Shown here: positions 16,427 to 23,354 of the stretch, one piece after another
How the letters are laid out: each line of letters begins with the position of its first letter
How positions within the stretch are numbered: position 1 is the stretch's first letter
IMG/VR virus record: IMGVR_UViG_3300042923_001829
Coordinates: 1 to 41,194 of that record
Length of the DNA: 41,194 nt
Source of the DNA: a virus
Reading direction: 5' to 3' (one strand)
Made by a program: the position numbers and the translations under genes
Notes under the pieces: generated by a model
Seen by the model: only the letters and a program-made list of their open reading frames with translations
Databases searched by the model: none
Told to the model about the DNA's origin: nothing

Positions 16427-18103
16427 TCACCCCCTTAAAAACATATTTAGATAATCATCAACGCATGAATTTATATCAAAGTCATTGCCGTGCTGCGCGT
16501 TAATTGCGCCTTGCAACCCCATGAGCATGGCAATAATACCGTCGATTTTGTTTTTGCTCTTGCCCTTTGAATACTTGATATTTCCCGCGTCGTCCAATAC
16601 TGCAACAACGTTGCGCGCCATGAACTCAAAGGCGGGGTTTTCGGCAACGATTAAACGCCCCTCAATCAAGAGGTTTTCAAACTCTCGAATGATGGGCGTC
16701 ATACTTCTAAAACCTTGACCGAACCCGATAAGGGTAAAATCTTCCTCTAGGGCGGATTGTGTCGCGGGTGAACCCCAACGGTCAAAATAAAGTTCTTGAA
16801 CCTTGTCGGTGTTCTTGATAAATCCGTGTAACTGATTAAAGTTAATAAACTGACCATTTAACCCCAACAAATGCCCCTGTTTGACCCATATGTCATAGGG
16901 TACTTTGTCCCGTTCCTTACGCTCTGCGATTGTATCAAGCGGCGTAAACAAATGCGGGTATATGATATATTTGTCTTGTTCATCATCATAAAAGACTTGA
17001 ACAAAGGCGGTTATATCCTGGGACGCTGAAAGGTCAAGTCCCGCCCAGTTCGGCAAGTTCCGGATAAGGTTATAATCTACCTTGCGGGTTGCTTGCTGCC
17101 ATAGCACCATATCAATGGCGTTTCTAATTTCTGACGACACATGTTGATTTAGGAAGTACCGCCTAAATGACAATTCACGGGTCTTGGACTTTGTGGCTCT
17201 TAGTGCCATGTTTTCCAAGTCCTCTAATTTACGGAATACACCCAAGGCGGGGTTTGCTCTATACCATTGGTCAACGTCCAAGATGTCACAACCTGGCTCG
17301 GCTTCAAAAATGGCATAATAAAAACTGTCGTCCTGGTGTTCCCCGTTCTCTATGCTCTTGGCGTATGAATATAGTTCCATTTCCAAATTGAGCGGGTTGT
17401 CACCGCTTGACGCCGTGGTTATGCTTATTCCTAAAGGCTCATTAAACACCCCTTGACCCGTCTTTAATTTGTCATATAGTTTCTGATCCGGTGCTTCGTG
17501 TATCTCGTCCATACAAAAAACTAAATCCGCATAACTATCCGCGTTCTTGGCGTCACTTGAAAGGACACGCAAAAAGCTGTTTTCATCTTTGCGGTATATT
17601 TTCTTTTGGCTGTCCGTTATCTTGCAGCGTTTTTTTAACGGTGTACCGTTAATGAAATGAATGATTGAGTTATACAATAACCCCGCCTGTTGGCTTGTGT
17701 TCGCTGTGATAATGTACTCCGCGCCGTATTCAGTTCTAAAGAAATACAGATAGGTCAAAATCAATGCTATAATGAACGATTTCCCATTTTTTCGGGGTAT
17801 GTTTATATGAGCTTCGCGGTGTTTTCTTAGTCTGTCGGCTCTACGCTTAACACATAAAATATCTGTACAAATGCGAAACTGGAACCAAAGTAATTGAATG
17901 ATAGTGTTTTTAGTACCCTTATCAAGTTTTAGTTTGCGGCTGAACTTATAGAAGCGTCGCGCTTCGGCTTCATCAAAATAGTATTTATCACTATTCCATT
18001 TACGCGCCTGTGCCGCGATTGCTTCGTCTAATGTGTCCAACCCTATGACGTCGCGGTTATCAAATGTCCTAAGTCCCACCGCCTGGGTCAACTTTTTATT
18101 CAT
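16427..18103 (-). CDS. terL: Terminase large subunit
   Basis: A 558-residue packaging motor. The ATPase has a Walker A-like IPRKNGKS near residues 102-109, preceded by the adenine-binding QLLWFQF motif near 70-76, and a Walker B FCMDE at 196-200. The nuclease domain starts at NWAGLDLSASQDITAF near 345-360, with its first metal-binding Asp in LDLS. It resembles the HK97/P27-linked terminases of cos phages. It overlaps the small subunit by 8 nt, with GGGTGG upstream of the ATG. Confidence 0.93.
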   Translation of the reverse strand: MNKKLTQAVGLRTFDNRDVIGLDTLDEAIAAQARKWNSDKYYFDEAEARRFYKFSRKLKLDKGTKNTIIQLLWFQFRICTDILCVKRRADRLRKHREAHINIPRKNGKSFIIALILTYLYFFRTEYGAEYIITANTSQQAGLLYNSIIHFINGTPLKKRCKITDSQKKIYRKDENSFLRVLSSDAKNADSYADLVFCMDEIHEAPDQKLYDKLKTGQGVFNEPLGISITTASSGDNPLNLEMELYSYAKSIENGEHQDDSFYYAIFEAEPGCDILDVDQWYRANPALGVFRKLEDLENMALRATKSKTRELSFRRYFLNQHVSSEIRNAIDMVLWQQATRKVDYNLIRNLPNWAGLDLSASQDITAFVQVFYDDEQDKYIIYPHLFTPLDTIAERKERDKVPYDIWVKQGHLLGLNGQFINFNQLHGFIKNTDKVQELYFDRWGSPATQSALEEDFTLIGFGQGFRSMTPIIREFENLLIEGRLIVAENPAFEFMARNVVAVLDDAGNIKYSKGKSKNKIDGIIAMLMGLQGAINAQHGNDFDINSCVDDYLNMFLRG

Positions 18104-18503
18104 CTTCTAACCACCCGTCAAGGTCTTGTTCTTCCTCTTTCGGCAACACCTCGTTTAACAAGGCAAGCTGTGAGTTAAAGGCTTTAAGGTTTTCCCGCAG
18201 CTCTTTTTGTGCCGGATTGACTTTCAGCGAACCCGTAACATTCTTCACGAACGCGCCCTCGATTTCCAAGCACTCTTTTGCTGCATTTATCATACTGATA
18301 AGGTCTAAACAGTTATTTAATATAAATTCTTCCTCTTTGGTCTGTATCTTGTCTTTGTACATGTCCATAAATGCTTTAGGCGTGACCGTTTTCGTGCCGA
18401 ACTTTATCGCATGAACAACGTCGGTCAAGTCCTCGCGCTCTCCGCTCTCTACGGCGCGCGCAGCTCTGCGGTATTCTTTGTAATAGTCGTTATTGCTCGG
18501 CAT
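18096..18503 (-). CDS. terS: Terminase small subunit, P27 family
   Basis: A 135-residue DNA-recognition subunit of the P27 family. The C-terminal block GAFVKNVTGSLKVNPAQKEL near residues 83-102 is the family signature. AGGGGGTGA precedes the ATG. The start lies inside the 3' end of the Mom-like gene, overlapping it by 55 nt in another frame, so both proteins are probably made from one late transcript. Confidence 0.87.
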   Translation of the reverse strand: MPSNNDYYKEYRRAARAVESGEREDLTDVVHAIKFGTKTVTPKAFMDMYKDKIQTKEEEFILNNCLDLISMINAAKECLEIEGAFVKNVTGSLKVNPAQKELRENLKAFNSQLALLNEVLPKEEEQDLDGWLEDE

Positions 18504-19237
18504 AAGTCACCCCCTGTTTTTGCGTCTGTCCTATAGTCCGGTTTATCACACGGCACCCATACACCGCGCCCCCTCTTGATTTTCCAATTTAGGTCATTTT
18601 CTTTGGGTACTGGCTCGGTTAGAGCTGCAGCGCAAACGCCCTTATACTTCCGGTCAACCACATAGAAGTATTTGAACTGTTTCCCCTTGATGTGTTGTAT
18701 GTTAAACTGTTCCATTTCTTCAAGGGTCGGGCGTACTGTAATTCTTGGGTCGTCATGCTTTCCAAGTACGCCCTTTAACCCTCTAGGGTGCAGCTTCACG
18801 CCGTCCCGCATGTAAAACTCACTTACAATGTGACCCGCATATTTAAAATTGGCTGCTTGGTACACATAGCCGACTTTCCCAAGCATACCGTCCGCCCAGG
18901 TGAAAAGGATTTTAATGTTTGGGTGATTGACCCGCAGCCATTTTATTAATTGGCTTAACATTTGACTTTCACTATTACGCGGCATATCCTCGGTCATGCA
19001 CATGCGCCCGATTTCAAAATAATCACTTGTACCCAAATCCGGAAATAAAACTTTGATTGTATGTAGTGGTCTAGTTCCAAACCCCAGGGTCACAATTCCG
19101 ACAAGCTCACCGCCCAGATAAAACCCTATAAAATGTCTTGTGCTGCTCGGCACGGTATCGCTGTAATGGTACTGTTTAACCATGTCAACGGCGGTTTGCT
19201 TATCAATCTCACATATTTCATATTTAATCCTACCCAT
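18449..19237 (-). CDS. Mom-like DNA-modification acyltransferase (GNAT fold)
   Basis: A 262-residue protein resembling phage Mu Mom, a GNAT-superfamily enzyme that modifies adenines to methylcarbamoyl-adenine and so protects phage DNA from restriction. Matching parts from ATG 19237 are KQYHYSDTVPSSTRHFIGFY near residues 21-40, GGELVGIVTLGFGTRPL near 42-58, FEIGRMCMTEDMPRNSESQM near 74-93 and FTWADGMLGKVGYVYQAANF near 113-132. AGGGGGTG is placed correctly for this ATG; the frame to 19261 has no good site. It is the first gene of the late operon, fitting late modification of progeny DNA. Exact chemistry is inferred from the family. Confidence 0.8.
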   Translation of the reverse strand: MGRIKYEICEIDKQTAVDMVKQYHYSDTVPSSTRHFIGFYLGGELVGIVTLGFGTRPLHTIKVLFPDLGTSDYFEIGRMCMTEDMPRNSESQMLSQLIKWLRVNHPNIKILFTWADGMLGKVGYVYQAANFKYAGHIVSEFYMRDGVKLHPRGLKGVLGKHDDPRITVRPTLEEMEQFNIQHIKGKQFKYFYVVDRKYKGVCAAALTEPVPKENDLNWKIKRGRGVWVPCDKPDYRTDAKTGGDLCRAITTITKNTAELRAP

Positions 19238-19261
19238 TACAACACCCCCTTTTTTGCACAC

Positions 19262-19285
19262 AAAAAAACCGCCCTTTTAGGCGGC
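19262..19285 (-). terminator. Intrinsic terminator just upstream of the Mom-like gene
   Basis: On the minus strand CCGCC pairs with GGCGG around a short A-rich loop, followed by seven Ts (19268-19262). It lies between the late promoter and the first late gene, so it may be a leader terminator that late transcription has to pass. Confidence 0.7.
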
Positions 19286-19398
19286 TTCTTTTCTGTATGA
19301 TTAATGTGTCAACCGTGTTCATTTTCGTGCATTCTGCACGATTTTAGAACATGACCTTTTTCCAATGTGTTCCCGTTTTGTTTGGTTAACGAACATTT

Positions 19399-19427
19399 AT
19401 TTATTTGCACAAGGTTGTGCATGTCAA
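19399..19427 (-). promoter_or_regulatory. Putative late promoter with operator palindrome in the spacer
   Basis: On the minus strand TTGACA (19427-19422) is followed 17 nt later by ATAAAT (19404-19399), or TAAATA with an 18-nt spacer. The spacer is almost filled by the perfect palindrome TGCACAACCTTGTGCA (19421-19406, 7-bp arms). The consensus -35 with a weak -10 and an operator on top suggest a regulated promoter driving the late operon. Confidence 0.55.
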
Positions 19428-19527
19428 AATCCCGTTTTCTCGTATAGTTGTCGAATTTACAAATCCAACCTCATAAAAATAAATAAACCTTCGTTAAATG
19501 CTTCAAGTATATTCAAATTTTGCGCAC

Positions 19528-19551
19528 AAAAAAACCGCCTTTAAAGACGGC
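19528..19551 (-). terminator. Terminator of the Z1 gene
   Basis: On the minus strand CCGTCT pairs with AGGCGG (one G-U pair) around TTAA, followed by seven Ts (19534-19528). The mismatch on the plus strand makes it work only leftward. It is 78 nt beyond the Z1 stop codon. Confidence 0.7.
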
Positions 19552-19628
19552 TTCTTTATTATATTTAATTTATTATAGATATCTTTCTCATGTGATTATG
19601 TCTATCGTTATTATTTATATAGTTTTTT

Positions 19629-21722
19629 CTACTTCATATACTCTTCTGCATAAACTGTTGATTTAATGTTTTTTGGCATAACTAATACTGGCCACCAGAA
19701 AGGTGCGCCGCTCCATCCATCCGCACTATTCCCATTTTGTTTTATTAGAATAAGTGAAGGATCATCAATAGCAGCCCTCTTGGCGGGCACTCCATCTTGA
19801 GTTCCATTATCGGGAGCATTCATAATCCTATGTGCTCCTGGTGTTTCCTTTTTAGTATTTCTGCCTTCCCTAACTACTAAGGTAATCTTATCGCGGGTGA
19901 AGTAATCTAGAAAGGAAAGCATTGTATCCATATTTACTACATATTCGTTATCGAGTTCTATAGTTTCGTAAATAAGTTTAATAATTGTACAAGCTACATC
20001 CTTTGTAACCTCACATTCATATTGTTGCACATGATTAATATTATAGGGTGCCAAAATATCATCTATCTTCTTAATAAATGGCGTTAATTTTGTTTTACAT
20101 ATTGGTGTAAATCCTACCGGAAGAATTCTGGTGTGTTCTTTTAAAATATGTGTCTTGCTGACTAATATTTTATTAGGTGAACAAGGAATAATTTTACCAC
20201 CTTTATCCTTTCTAATAAAAATAACACCATTATTATTTCTATTAAGTTCGAAATCTCTACGTAATTCGGAATCAAATTTATTAATTTTTACCATCTGATT
20301 ATATAATTCAGTAGTAGTATAAAGTCTCGTTACAGCTAAATCCTCTTTTTTTCTATACCCAAACATTCTTGAATGTTGTAGAACGGTATCTTGCTGCATT
20401 TTTTGTGGACGTCTACCATAGCAGAACCCTATAAGATTTGAAATTGTAATTCCTCTATCAAGAATTTGTCCCCCAACAAATATATTTAAAGGAGTTCTTA
20501 ATTCTAACTGGCCTTTCTCATCTAACATATCCTTAACATCATTCTCAGAATTAACAACGGAAATGTTAATTCTTTCTTTGATAGCAATATATATCTCTGG
20601 TAAAAGTTCTTCTTTGGAGATCATGTTAAAACCATATTCCTTTATGCTTTTTTCAAGTCCTTCCATCGACTCAAATATTAATTCATTTAATTTATTTATA
20701 TCTTGCTCTATAAGTGCTGCCAATTGTTCTACTAGTGTAAATATAATGTCTGCTTGTCTCATATGAGAACTTTTTGCTATCTCTGTATGAATTATAAAAC
20801 TAAATCTATTATTTTCATCAAATTCGTCCCCACCATTTTGGAGTAAACGAATTGTTCCAGCAACAATAAAATTTATAATTGCCTTTCGTAAACCTTTAAC
20901 TTTTGAATGAGTTAAAACCTCTTCTACCTTAAAAACTCTTCTATCACTTACTTTAAGAATATCCAATTCTTTTTGCTCTATCTCCATAAACAAGTGCTTT
21001 GCCAAAGGATTTACATCATGATTAAAATAGTAATCTCCCCCAATATATCCTTCTCCATACGGAACTAATACGGTATGCGCTGGCTTAATAGGATAAATTT
21101 CTGCTCCAATTTCAAAATTTTCTGGTTGCAAATAAAGTGAGTATGGCGTAGCGGTTACTTGAATAAATCTACATTCTTCAAGACTTCCTCTAATATCGTT
21201 TATTTCACTTGCTATCTTACGGATATCAAAAAAATCTGCATTTTTAGAAAATCCCACACTTGCAAAATCAGCTTCATCGTCAATTATCATGCACTTTTTA
21301 TTTGACTTTAGCGGGTAACTTTCTATAAAGAGTTTAAATCTTGCTAAATTATTTTTTTCTTTTTTCACAATAATAATCATTTTTTGTTTTAACTCAAAAG
21401 GCGTTAAATTAGTATGTATAGACATAATATCATATATTTTGACTTTTTCACCTTTGAATTCGTAACGCATTCTTGCTAAGGTTTGCTCCGACAAAGCATT
21501 CGTTCCTTTTGTAAGTACTACTGCTAAATCATATCCATTATCAAATCCTAATGCAATTGTACCTATAAAAGTTTTAGTTTTACCACTTTGAATTTTACCA
21601 AGCATCATTAAAGGTTCATTCTTCAAATCTTCTAAAAGCGTTATGCTCTTTTCAATACACTCCTTTTGCTCTTCGGTATATTCAGAACACTTTTTTAAAT
21701 AAAAATCACCGTTCAACTCCAT
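19629..21722 (-). CDS. Z1-domain ATPase/helicase-like protein, AT-rich cargo gene
   Basis: A 697-residue P-loop protein. The helicase-like N-half has Walker A GKIQSGKT at 42-49, Walker B DDEAD at 148-152 and motif III-like TATPYS at 190-195. Residues ~410-470 carry the Z1 signature: VGGQILDRGITISNL, then CYGRRPQKMQQDTVLQHSRM followed by FGYR. Z1 proteins occur in predicted restriction and anti-phage systems, often with Hsp90/MutL-like ATPases and PD-(D/E)XK nucleases; no such partner is here. AAAGGAGA precedes the ATG. It is AT-rich, has its own promoter and terminator, and sits between HNH and the packaging genes, where other phages have none. It is most likely a defence moron, by inference. 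Confidence 0.82.
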   Translation of the reverse strand: MELNGDFYLKKCSEYTEEQKECIEKSITLLEDLKNEPLMMLGKIQSGKTKTFIGTIALGFDNGYDLAVVLTKGTNALSEQTLARMRYEFKGEKVKIYDIMSIHTNLTPFELKQKMIIIVKKEKNNLARFKLFIESYPLKSNKKCMIIDDEADFASVGFSKNADFFDIRKIASEINDIRGSLEECRFIQVTATPYSLYLQPENFEIGAEIYPIKPAHTVLVPYGEGYIGGDYYFNHDVNPLAKHLFMEIEQKELDILKVSDRRVFKVEEVLTHSKVKGLRKAIINFIVAGTIRLLQNGGDEFDENNRFSFIIHTEIAKSSHMRQADIIFTLVEQLAALIEQDINKLNELIFESMEGLEKSIKEYGFNMISKEELLPEIYIAIKERINISVVNSENDVKDMLDEKGQLELRTPLNIFVGGQILDRGITISNLIGFCYGRRPQKMQQDTVLQHSRMFGYRKKEDLAVTRLYTTTELYNQMVKINKFDSELRRDFELNRNNNGVIFIRKDKGGKIIPCSPNKILVSKTHILKEHTRILPVGFTPICKTKLTPFIKKIDDILAPYNINHVQQYECEVTKDVACTIIKLIYETIELDNEYVVNMDTMLSFLDYFTRDKITLVVREGRNTKKETPGAHRIMNAPDNGTQDGVPAKRAAIDDPSLILIKQNGNSADGWSGAPFWWPVLVMPKNIKSTVYAEEYMK

Positions 21723-21763
21723 AGATAAATCTCCTTTGATATACTAAAAAATAACCTAATTAC

Positions 21764-21792
21764 ATAATACACCTAACAACATACTATGACAA
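21764..21792 (-). promoter_or_regulatory. Promoter of the Z1 gene
   Basis: On the minus strand TTGTCA (21792-21787), 17 nt and TATTAT (21769-21764) lie about 42 nt upstream of the Z1 ATG. This supports expression independent of the phage early and late operons. Confidence 0.65.
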
Positions 21793-21822
21793 TAAAATTG
21801 GTTAAATTTTACGAATATACAT

Positions 21823-21860
21823 ATTAATAGTTTTATATTTTAAATATAAAGACTATTAAT
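21823..21860. repeat. AT-rich inverted repeat upstream of the Z1 promoter
   Basis: ATTAATAG (21823-21830) and CTATTAAT (21853-21860) are perfect inverse copies, and the stem continues inward through TTTATATT and AATATAAA with one bulged base. No T run follows, so it is more likely an operator or insertion-boundary feature than a terminator. Confidence 0.5.
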
Positions 21861-22001
21861 TGCATCTTATATCAAAGTTCAACTTTTTACTTTTAAGTTC
21901 TAAAAAACTTGTTCTTGATGGGGCATACGGTCAAGCGTGTAACGCCTAAAACAATTTGATACCCCCCACCCCCAAAGATAATTCCAAGTTATCTGTGTAG
22001 C
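21861..22001. other. Spacer between Z1 promoter region and HNH gene; possible cos neighbourhood
   Basis: No gene is visible. The minus strand carries a striking G run GGGGGTGGGGGG (complement of 21962-21973) just after the HNH stop. In many cos phages HNH and terminase genes flank the cohesive-end site, so this stretch is a candidate, but I cannot identify the cut positions. Confidence 0.3.
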
Positions 22002-22439
22002 CTACATTCCCCCGTTGATAGTCAACAACCTGGTGACGTCGAACGTGTCCAAGATGTATAATAATTCATTAATCACCCTGTTTTTGTCCTGTTTATACAG
22101 TTTATGTATGTATGAATGAGTACCCGCCGACATTGGTATTAAGTTTTCTAAACTCAATGAAAGGTCGGGTCTTTCTTTTAGTTCCCAAATATGATGAACT
22201 GTGTCCGCATATTCAAGTACACCCTCGACCATCAATTTATATATGTCTAACCCGTGGTACTTCCGCAGCACTTCGCCGCGTACCGTTAACCAGGGGATTG
22301 ATTTATAAAACGCTGTGCTGTCCTTATCTCTCCTGGTTCTGTCATAGTCCTTGTTGTTCCTTGCCATACATTCAACGCATAGCCTTTGTTTAATATCTAT
22401 TACCCGTCTACACCTTGGACACATTTTCTTTATTGGCAT
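22002..22439 (-). CDS. HNH endonuclease (packaging-associated)
   Basis: A 145-residue HNH nuclease. It has an N-terminal zinc finger (CPRC and CVEC near residues 7-24) and the HNH core: VHHIWELKERPDLSLSLENL near 81-100 followed by SAGTHSYIHKLY. In HK97-like cos phages such a protein works with terminase at cos cleavage. The ATG at 22439 has GAGGTGG upstream; the longer frame to 22481 has no support. In most relatives this gene touches terS; here the Z1 and Mom-like genes lie between. Confidence 0.88.
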   Translation of the reverse strand: MPIKKMCPRCRRVIDIKQRLCVECMARNNKDYDRTRRDKDSTAFYKSIPWLTVRGEVLRKYHGLDIYKLMVEGVLEYADTVHHIWELKERPDLSLSLENLIPMSAGTHSYIHKLYKQDKNRVINELLYILDTFDVTRLLTINGGM

Positions 22440-22460
22440 ATCGCACCACCTCACAAAGTA

Positions 22461-22495
22461 AAATAAAAAGAACCCAGTCAACGGGACTAGGTTCT
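22461..22495 (-). terminator. Strong intrinsic terminator upstream of the HNH gene
   Basis: On the minus strand an 11-bp stem (AGAACCTAGTC with GACTGGGTTCT, one G-U pair) closes the loop CCGTT and is followed by TTTTATTTTA. It ends the early operon after the ArpU-like gene, so HNH needs its own promoter or read-through. Confidence 0.75.
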
Positions 22496-22650
22496 ATGTG
22501 TAAAGGAGAAACACAAGTAAAAGAAAGGAGTATACACAATGAAAAGAAAAAGGAAGTAAATAAAATGACAATGGTTTGTGATACATGGCTAACTATCACT
22601 ATATTATTCTACCATGTTCAAACCCCTCATGTTGTTACTTTATCGCTACT
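22496..22650. other. Spacer upstream of the early-operon terminator
   Basis: I see no gene here. The plus strand has two AAAGGAG-like strings and a six-codon ATG frame, but nothing supports a plus-strand transcript. Confidence 0.4.
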
Positions 22651-23067
22651 TTATCGCCCCAAAACATGAGTTAATTTATCTATTGTCTTGGTGTTTAGTT
22701 TCCTTACTCCGGAATATGAATAACCAAGAATTTCAGATACTTGGTAAAGGTCGAACCGCTTAAAGTATCGGCATTTAACTAGGCGTTGCTCTAAATCTGA
22801 AAGGGTTTCTAGTGCTGCGTCTACTATGTTAATTCTATATTGTACTTCTTCTATCATGGCTTTAAGGCGGTTTATTTGTACCTCTCTTATCATGACTTCA
22901 TTCTCTACGGCTCTATTAATGGCGTTTGTTCCGCCCCCGCCTACGCTATCGTATGCCATGCCCTTGACGCCCTGGTATTCTCTTAGTAATCTTTCCAGTT
23001 CCAAAGTGTGCTGCTTTAGCTTGGATTGATAGGTTGTATAATAATATAATTCATCTTGTACGTTCAT
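22651..23067 (-). CDS. ArpU/sigma-70 region 4-like late regulator
   Basis: A 138-residue protein with a long helical N-half and a C-terminal helix-turn-helix (LVKCRYFKRFDLYQVSEILG, then YSYSGVRKLNTKTIDKL) like sigma-70 region 4 and the ArpU/DUF1492 family. Such proteins end early operons in Gram-positive phages and switch on the late genes or packaging. AGGGGGAT precedes the ATG. It is the last early gene, directly before a strong terminator; the late control region at 19.24-19.6 kb is its likely target. Confidence 0.78.
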   Translation of the reverse strand: MNVQDELYYYTTYQSKLKQHTLELERLLREYQGVKGMAYDSVGGGGTNAINRAVENEVMIREVQINRLKAMIEEVQYRINIVDAALETLSDLEQRLVKCRYFKRFDLYQVSEILGYSYSGVRKLNTKTIDKLTHVLGR

Positions 23068-23084
23068 TTTATCCCCCTAAAAAA

Positions 23085-23354
23085 GTTACAAAGTTACAAA
23101 CCCCATCTGTAACCGTGTACTTACTGGCTGTCAAGGGTTACACGCCCCGACCCCCTATATTCTCTTATTAAATAACCTTTTTATAATAAAGTAAGACACA
23201 CACTCAAACATATAATTTATATTAAATGCAAAAAACCCTGTAACGTGTAACCCGTGACCATCTAGCCTTAGAGCTTCAAAGGTTACACAAAGTTACAAGG
23301 CGGTTACACTTCATTTTAAAACCCGTCTTATACTTAGAACCTCAACGGTTACAC
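23085..23354. repeat. Cluster of GGTTACAC iteron-like repeats around an AT-rich core
   Basis: At least ten copies of GTTACA, many extended to GGTTACAC, occur in both orientations: 23085, 23093, 23137, 23282, 23292, 23303 and 23348 on plus; 23108, 23239 and 23247 on minus (start of the six-base core). Between ~23160 and 23235 the DNA is very AT-rich. The cluster sits right after the primase-helicase gene and overlaps its stop codon. This layout fits a phage lytic replication origin. Confidence 0.65.

Larger units (their letters stand above)
19238..19628. promoter_or_regulatory. Late control region between Mom-like and Z1 genes
   Basis: A 391-bp stretch without a gene. It holds two near-copies of an intrinsic terminator (19262-19285 and 19528-19551), which share 15 identical bases at their left ends and CGGCTTCTTT at their right ends, spaced 266 bp. 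Between them lie a leftward promoter (19399-19427) with a perfect palindrome in its spacer and a second hairpin, TCGTGC/GCACGA at 19325-19341. The Z1 transcript should end at the right copy; the late transcript should start between the two and meet the left copy before the Mom-like gene. Confidence 0.6.

Noticed and set aside
19309-19314. Second TTGACA on the minus strand near the Mom-like gene
   Set aside because: No acceptable -10 box lies 16-18 nt downstream; the site runs into the terminator stem.
1-21722. DUF262 and Z1 as one two-gene defence operon
   Set aside because: They are about 18 kb apart with separate promoters and terminators. A functional link is possible but nothing in the sequence shows it.
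21823-21860. AT-rich inverted repeat as a terminator
   Set aside because: No T run follows on either strand and it lies upstream of a promoter, so it is listed only as a repeat.
21962-21973. G-rich run as the exact cos site
   Set aside because: Position beside HNH is suggestive, but no paired half-sites or known cut sequence can be identified by eye, so only a neighbourhood is noted.
22415-22669. Plus-strand frame upstream of the HNH gene with AAAGGAG strings
   Set aside because: It reads through a strong minus-strand terminator hairpin, and the AGGAG strings lead only to a six-codon frame; no family match.
23085-23354. CRISPR array
   Set aside because: Repeats are only 6-8 bp, irregularly spaced and in both orientations, which fits iterons rather than CRISPR.
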